Positions 6,402-7,582 of a stretch of 7,582 nucleotides of DNA are shown piece by piece (within the stretch, counting starts at the first letter, position 1; every line of letters begins with the position of its first letter). The translations under genes and the position numbers were made by a program. The DNA comes from Lysobacteraceae bacterium. Lineage in GTDB: Bacteria > Pseudomonadota > Gammaproteobacteria > Xanthomonadales > Xanthomonadaceae. The notes beneath the pieces are model-generated. The model was not told where the DNA came from and made no database searches. It saw nothing but the letters and a program-made list of their open reading frames with translations. The stretch covers positions 1 to 7,582 of the forward strand of contig SEHC01000297.1 of the NCBI GenBank assembly GCA_004173415.1, given 5' to 3'.

Positions 6402-6470
6402 GCAGGAGTGCTTCTCTCCTTGCAGGAGAAGCTGGCCGAAAGCCGGACGAGGGGAACGCCGCAAGCCGGC
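6402..6470. repeat. REP-like multi-hairpin intergenic element between convergent genes
   Basis: This element fills most of the 97-bp gap between the LysR and hydrolase stops. Hairpin 1 is GCTTCTC (6410-6416) with GAGAAGC (6426-6432), 9-nt loop. Hairpin 2 is CTGGC (6432-6436) with GCCGG (6442-6446), one G-U pair, loop CGAAA, followed by ACGAGGGG (6447-6454). A weaker third stem is GCCG/CGGC (6458-6461 with 6467-6470). GCAGGAG is repeated at 6402-6408 and 6422-6428. The order 'CTTCTC..GAGAAG, GGCCGAAAGCCGG, GAGGGG' resembles a repeat family common between genes in Xanthomonadaceae genomes, from memory and not searched here. It may also serve as a two-way terminator, though it has no T-run. Confidence 0.6.
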
Positions 6471-6486
6471 GCGCCACCCAGTCGCT

Positions 6487-7582
6487 TCAATGCCCTCGAT
6501 GCCCGGCAGCGCCCTCGGGCTGCGGTTGCGCCAGCGGCCTGACGTGGGCCAGCAGGCTGACCAGGGTCTTGCCGGGCTCCTCCCAAGGAATCATGTGCGC
6601 CGAATGCTCGAACCAGACGCCCCGCTTGTACGGCGCGCGAACCCGCGCCAGCCATTGTTCGGTGGGCGCCGAGGGCGTGGTGTAGTCATGGCGGCCCATG
6701 AACATCACCACCGGGATCGGGAACTCGCGCACCGGCTTGAAATCCACGGCCAGGAATTCGCCCATCACCTGGTCCAGAGTGGCCAGGCTGCCCTGGTTCA
6801 GCGCGGCGCGGTCTTCGGCACTGTAGTCCGGGGACAGCCTCGCCGCCCCGAAATAGTACGTCGAAGTCTCGCGGAAGGCGCTCAGCCCGCCGTAGTGTTG
6901 CGGCCACTTGCGCGCCGCGACGATGCGCTCGCGGGTCAGCGGCGCGGTGCCCGGGTAAGGCAGGATCGCTTCGATCTCGCGCACGGCCACTTCGTTGCGA
7001 TGCTTGTGCGCCTGCTCCAGCCCGTACTGGACGCTCAACCGCTCGTTCTCCATCGTGTCGATCACCTGGCCGATGCCAACGTAGGCATGAAACAGGTCGG
7101 GCCGCTTCAAGGCCGCGTGCATGCCAATGATCGTGCCCCAGCTGTGGCCCATCAGGATCACCTTGTCCTTGCCGTGGCGCTCGCGCAGGTGCTCGGCGAT
7201 CTCGATCGCGTCGTCGACATAGGTCTGGATGCGCAGCGTGCCGGCGACCACGTCCGGCGGCGTCTCGCGCAAGGTCTTGCCCGCGCTGCGCTGGTCGTAA
7301 TTGGCCACGGTGAAGTATTCCTCCAGCGGTCGCTGGAACTGCCACAAGCTGGGAATCTGCGGCGTGGCCGGCCCACCGTGGATGAACAGCACCAGCGGAT
7401 TGCGACGGTCCTGCCCGCGCACGCTGATCCATTGCTCGATGCCGCCGATCCGGGCCTTGTAGGTTTCCTGCACGCCTTCGGGCGCGGGGATCCGCATGAG
7501 GTCCTCGACCACCGCGCGCGCCTTGCCATAGTCATCGGCCGGGGTCGCCGCCTGCGCCGTGGCGGCCGGTGCGGACGCGGCA
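6487..7582 (-). CDS. Exported alpha/beta hydrolase, proline iminopeptidase-like (S33 type), 5' end cut by window edge
   Basis: The frame is open from the TGA at 6489-6487 to the right edge, giving 364 visible residues and no certain start. A GTG at 7512 is in frame, but the open frame continues upstream as AASAPAATAQAATPADDYGK, which looks like the end of a signal peptide and the start of the mature protein; the true start is probably just outside. Counting from the edge: oxyanion motif HGGP (68-71), YDQRSAGKT after strand 4, nucleophile Ser147 in GHSWGT, acid Asp299 in GRHDYTTP, and His329 in EHSAHMIPWEEP. The triad is complete. HGGP plus DQR.AGK is the pattern of prolyl aminopeptidases (S33), which release N-terminal proline. 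The GHSWGT elbow differs slightly from the usual GGSWGS, so another peptidase or esterase activity is possible. Export is inferred from the Ala-rich N-terminus. It converges on the LysR gene. Confidence 0.93.
   Translation of the reverse strand, partial: AASAPAATAQAATPADDYGKARAVVEDLMRIPAPEGVQETYKARIGGIEQWISVRGQDRRNPLVLFIHGGPATPQIPSLWQFQRPLEEYFTVANYDQRSAGKTLRETPPDVVAGTLRIQTYVDDAIEIAEHLRERHGKDKVILMGHSWGTIIGMHAALKRPDLFHAYVGIGQVIDTMENERLSVQYGLEQAHKHRNEVAVREIEAILPYPGTAPLTRERIVAARKWPQHYGGLSAFRETSTYYFGAARLSPDYSAEDRAALNQGSLATLDQVMGEFLAVDFKPVREFPIPVVMFMGRHDYTTPSAPTEQWLARVRAPYKRGVWFEHSAHMIPWEEPGKTLVSLLAHVRPLAQPQPEGAAGHRGH

Noticed and set aside
5574..6464. Minus-strand frame of 296 codons opposite the LysR gene
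   Set aside because: It is a mirror frame of a full-length LysR regulator; composition is His/Arg/Gln-rich and it has no family motif.
1..7582. Search for mobile elements, CRISPR, tRNA, toxin-antitoxin or defence genes
   Set aside because: No transposase or integrase motifs, spaced repeats, tRNA-like cloverleaf or defence-family domains were seen; every sizeable gene belongs to an ordinary metabolic, regulatory or exported-enzyme family.

Overview
This is a GC-rich, gene-dense chromosomal window. Third codon positions are almost all G or C, and the gene families are ordinary. The mix suggests a gammaproteobacterium of the Xanthomonadaceae/Lysobacteraceae group (Lysobacter, Luteimonas, Pseudoxanthomonas, Xanthomonas or Stenotrophomonas): an exported S9 peptidase, an exported M20 amidohydrolase, an exported proline-iminopeptidase-like hydrolase, a DUF3667 membrane protein, and a two-hairpin intergenic repeat of the kind common in that family. 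This assignment is inferred from composition and gene content; no rRNA or other marker gene is present.

Layout, left to right. (1) Positions 1-314, minus: the N-terminus of an exported S9-family peptidase, cut by the left edge. (2) 571-1518, plus: a GAF-domain protein whose C-terminal half looks like a decayed GGDEF domain (GSGEF in place of GGDEF). (3) After a convergent junction with a strong hairpin come four co-directional minus-strand genes, read from right to left: an extradiol dioxygenase of the 4,5-DOPA/LigB family (5385-4552), a small hypothetical protein (4469-4191), an exported M20 amidohydrolase (4060-2726), and a DUF3667 zinc-ribbon membrane protein (2648-1592) split by a one-base frameshift near 2082-2086. 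(4) 5490-6389, plus: a LysR-family regulator divergent from the dioxygenase. The 104-bp gap between them carries a 10-bp imperfect inverted repeat whose arms overlap both candidate -10 boxes. (5) A convergent junction with a REP-like multi-hairpin element at about 6402-6470. (6) 6487-7582, minus: an exported alpha/beta hydrolase cut by the right edge.

How the genes may work together: the LysR gene and the dioxygenase form a classic divergent regulator/target pair. The three exported hydrolases suggest extracytoplasmic peptide or amide breakdown, but nothing shows that they form one pathway. I see no phage, transposon, CRISPR, toxin-antitoxin or defence module, and no clear new multi-gene system. 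The points most worth checking are the DUF3667 frameshift (a mutation or a sequencing error), the degenerate GAF-GGDEF protein, and the symmetric site in the LysR/dioxygenase intergenic region.
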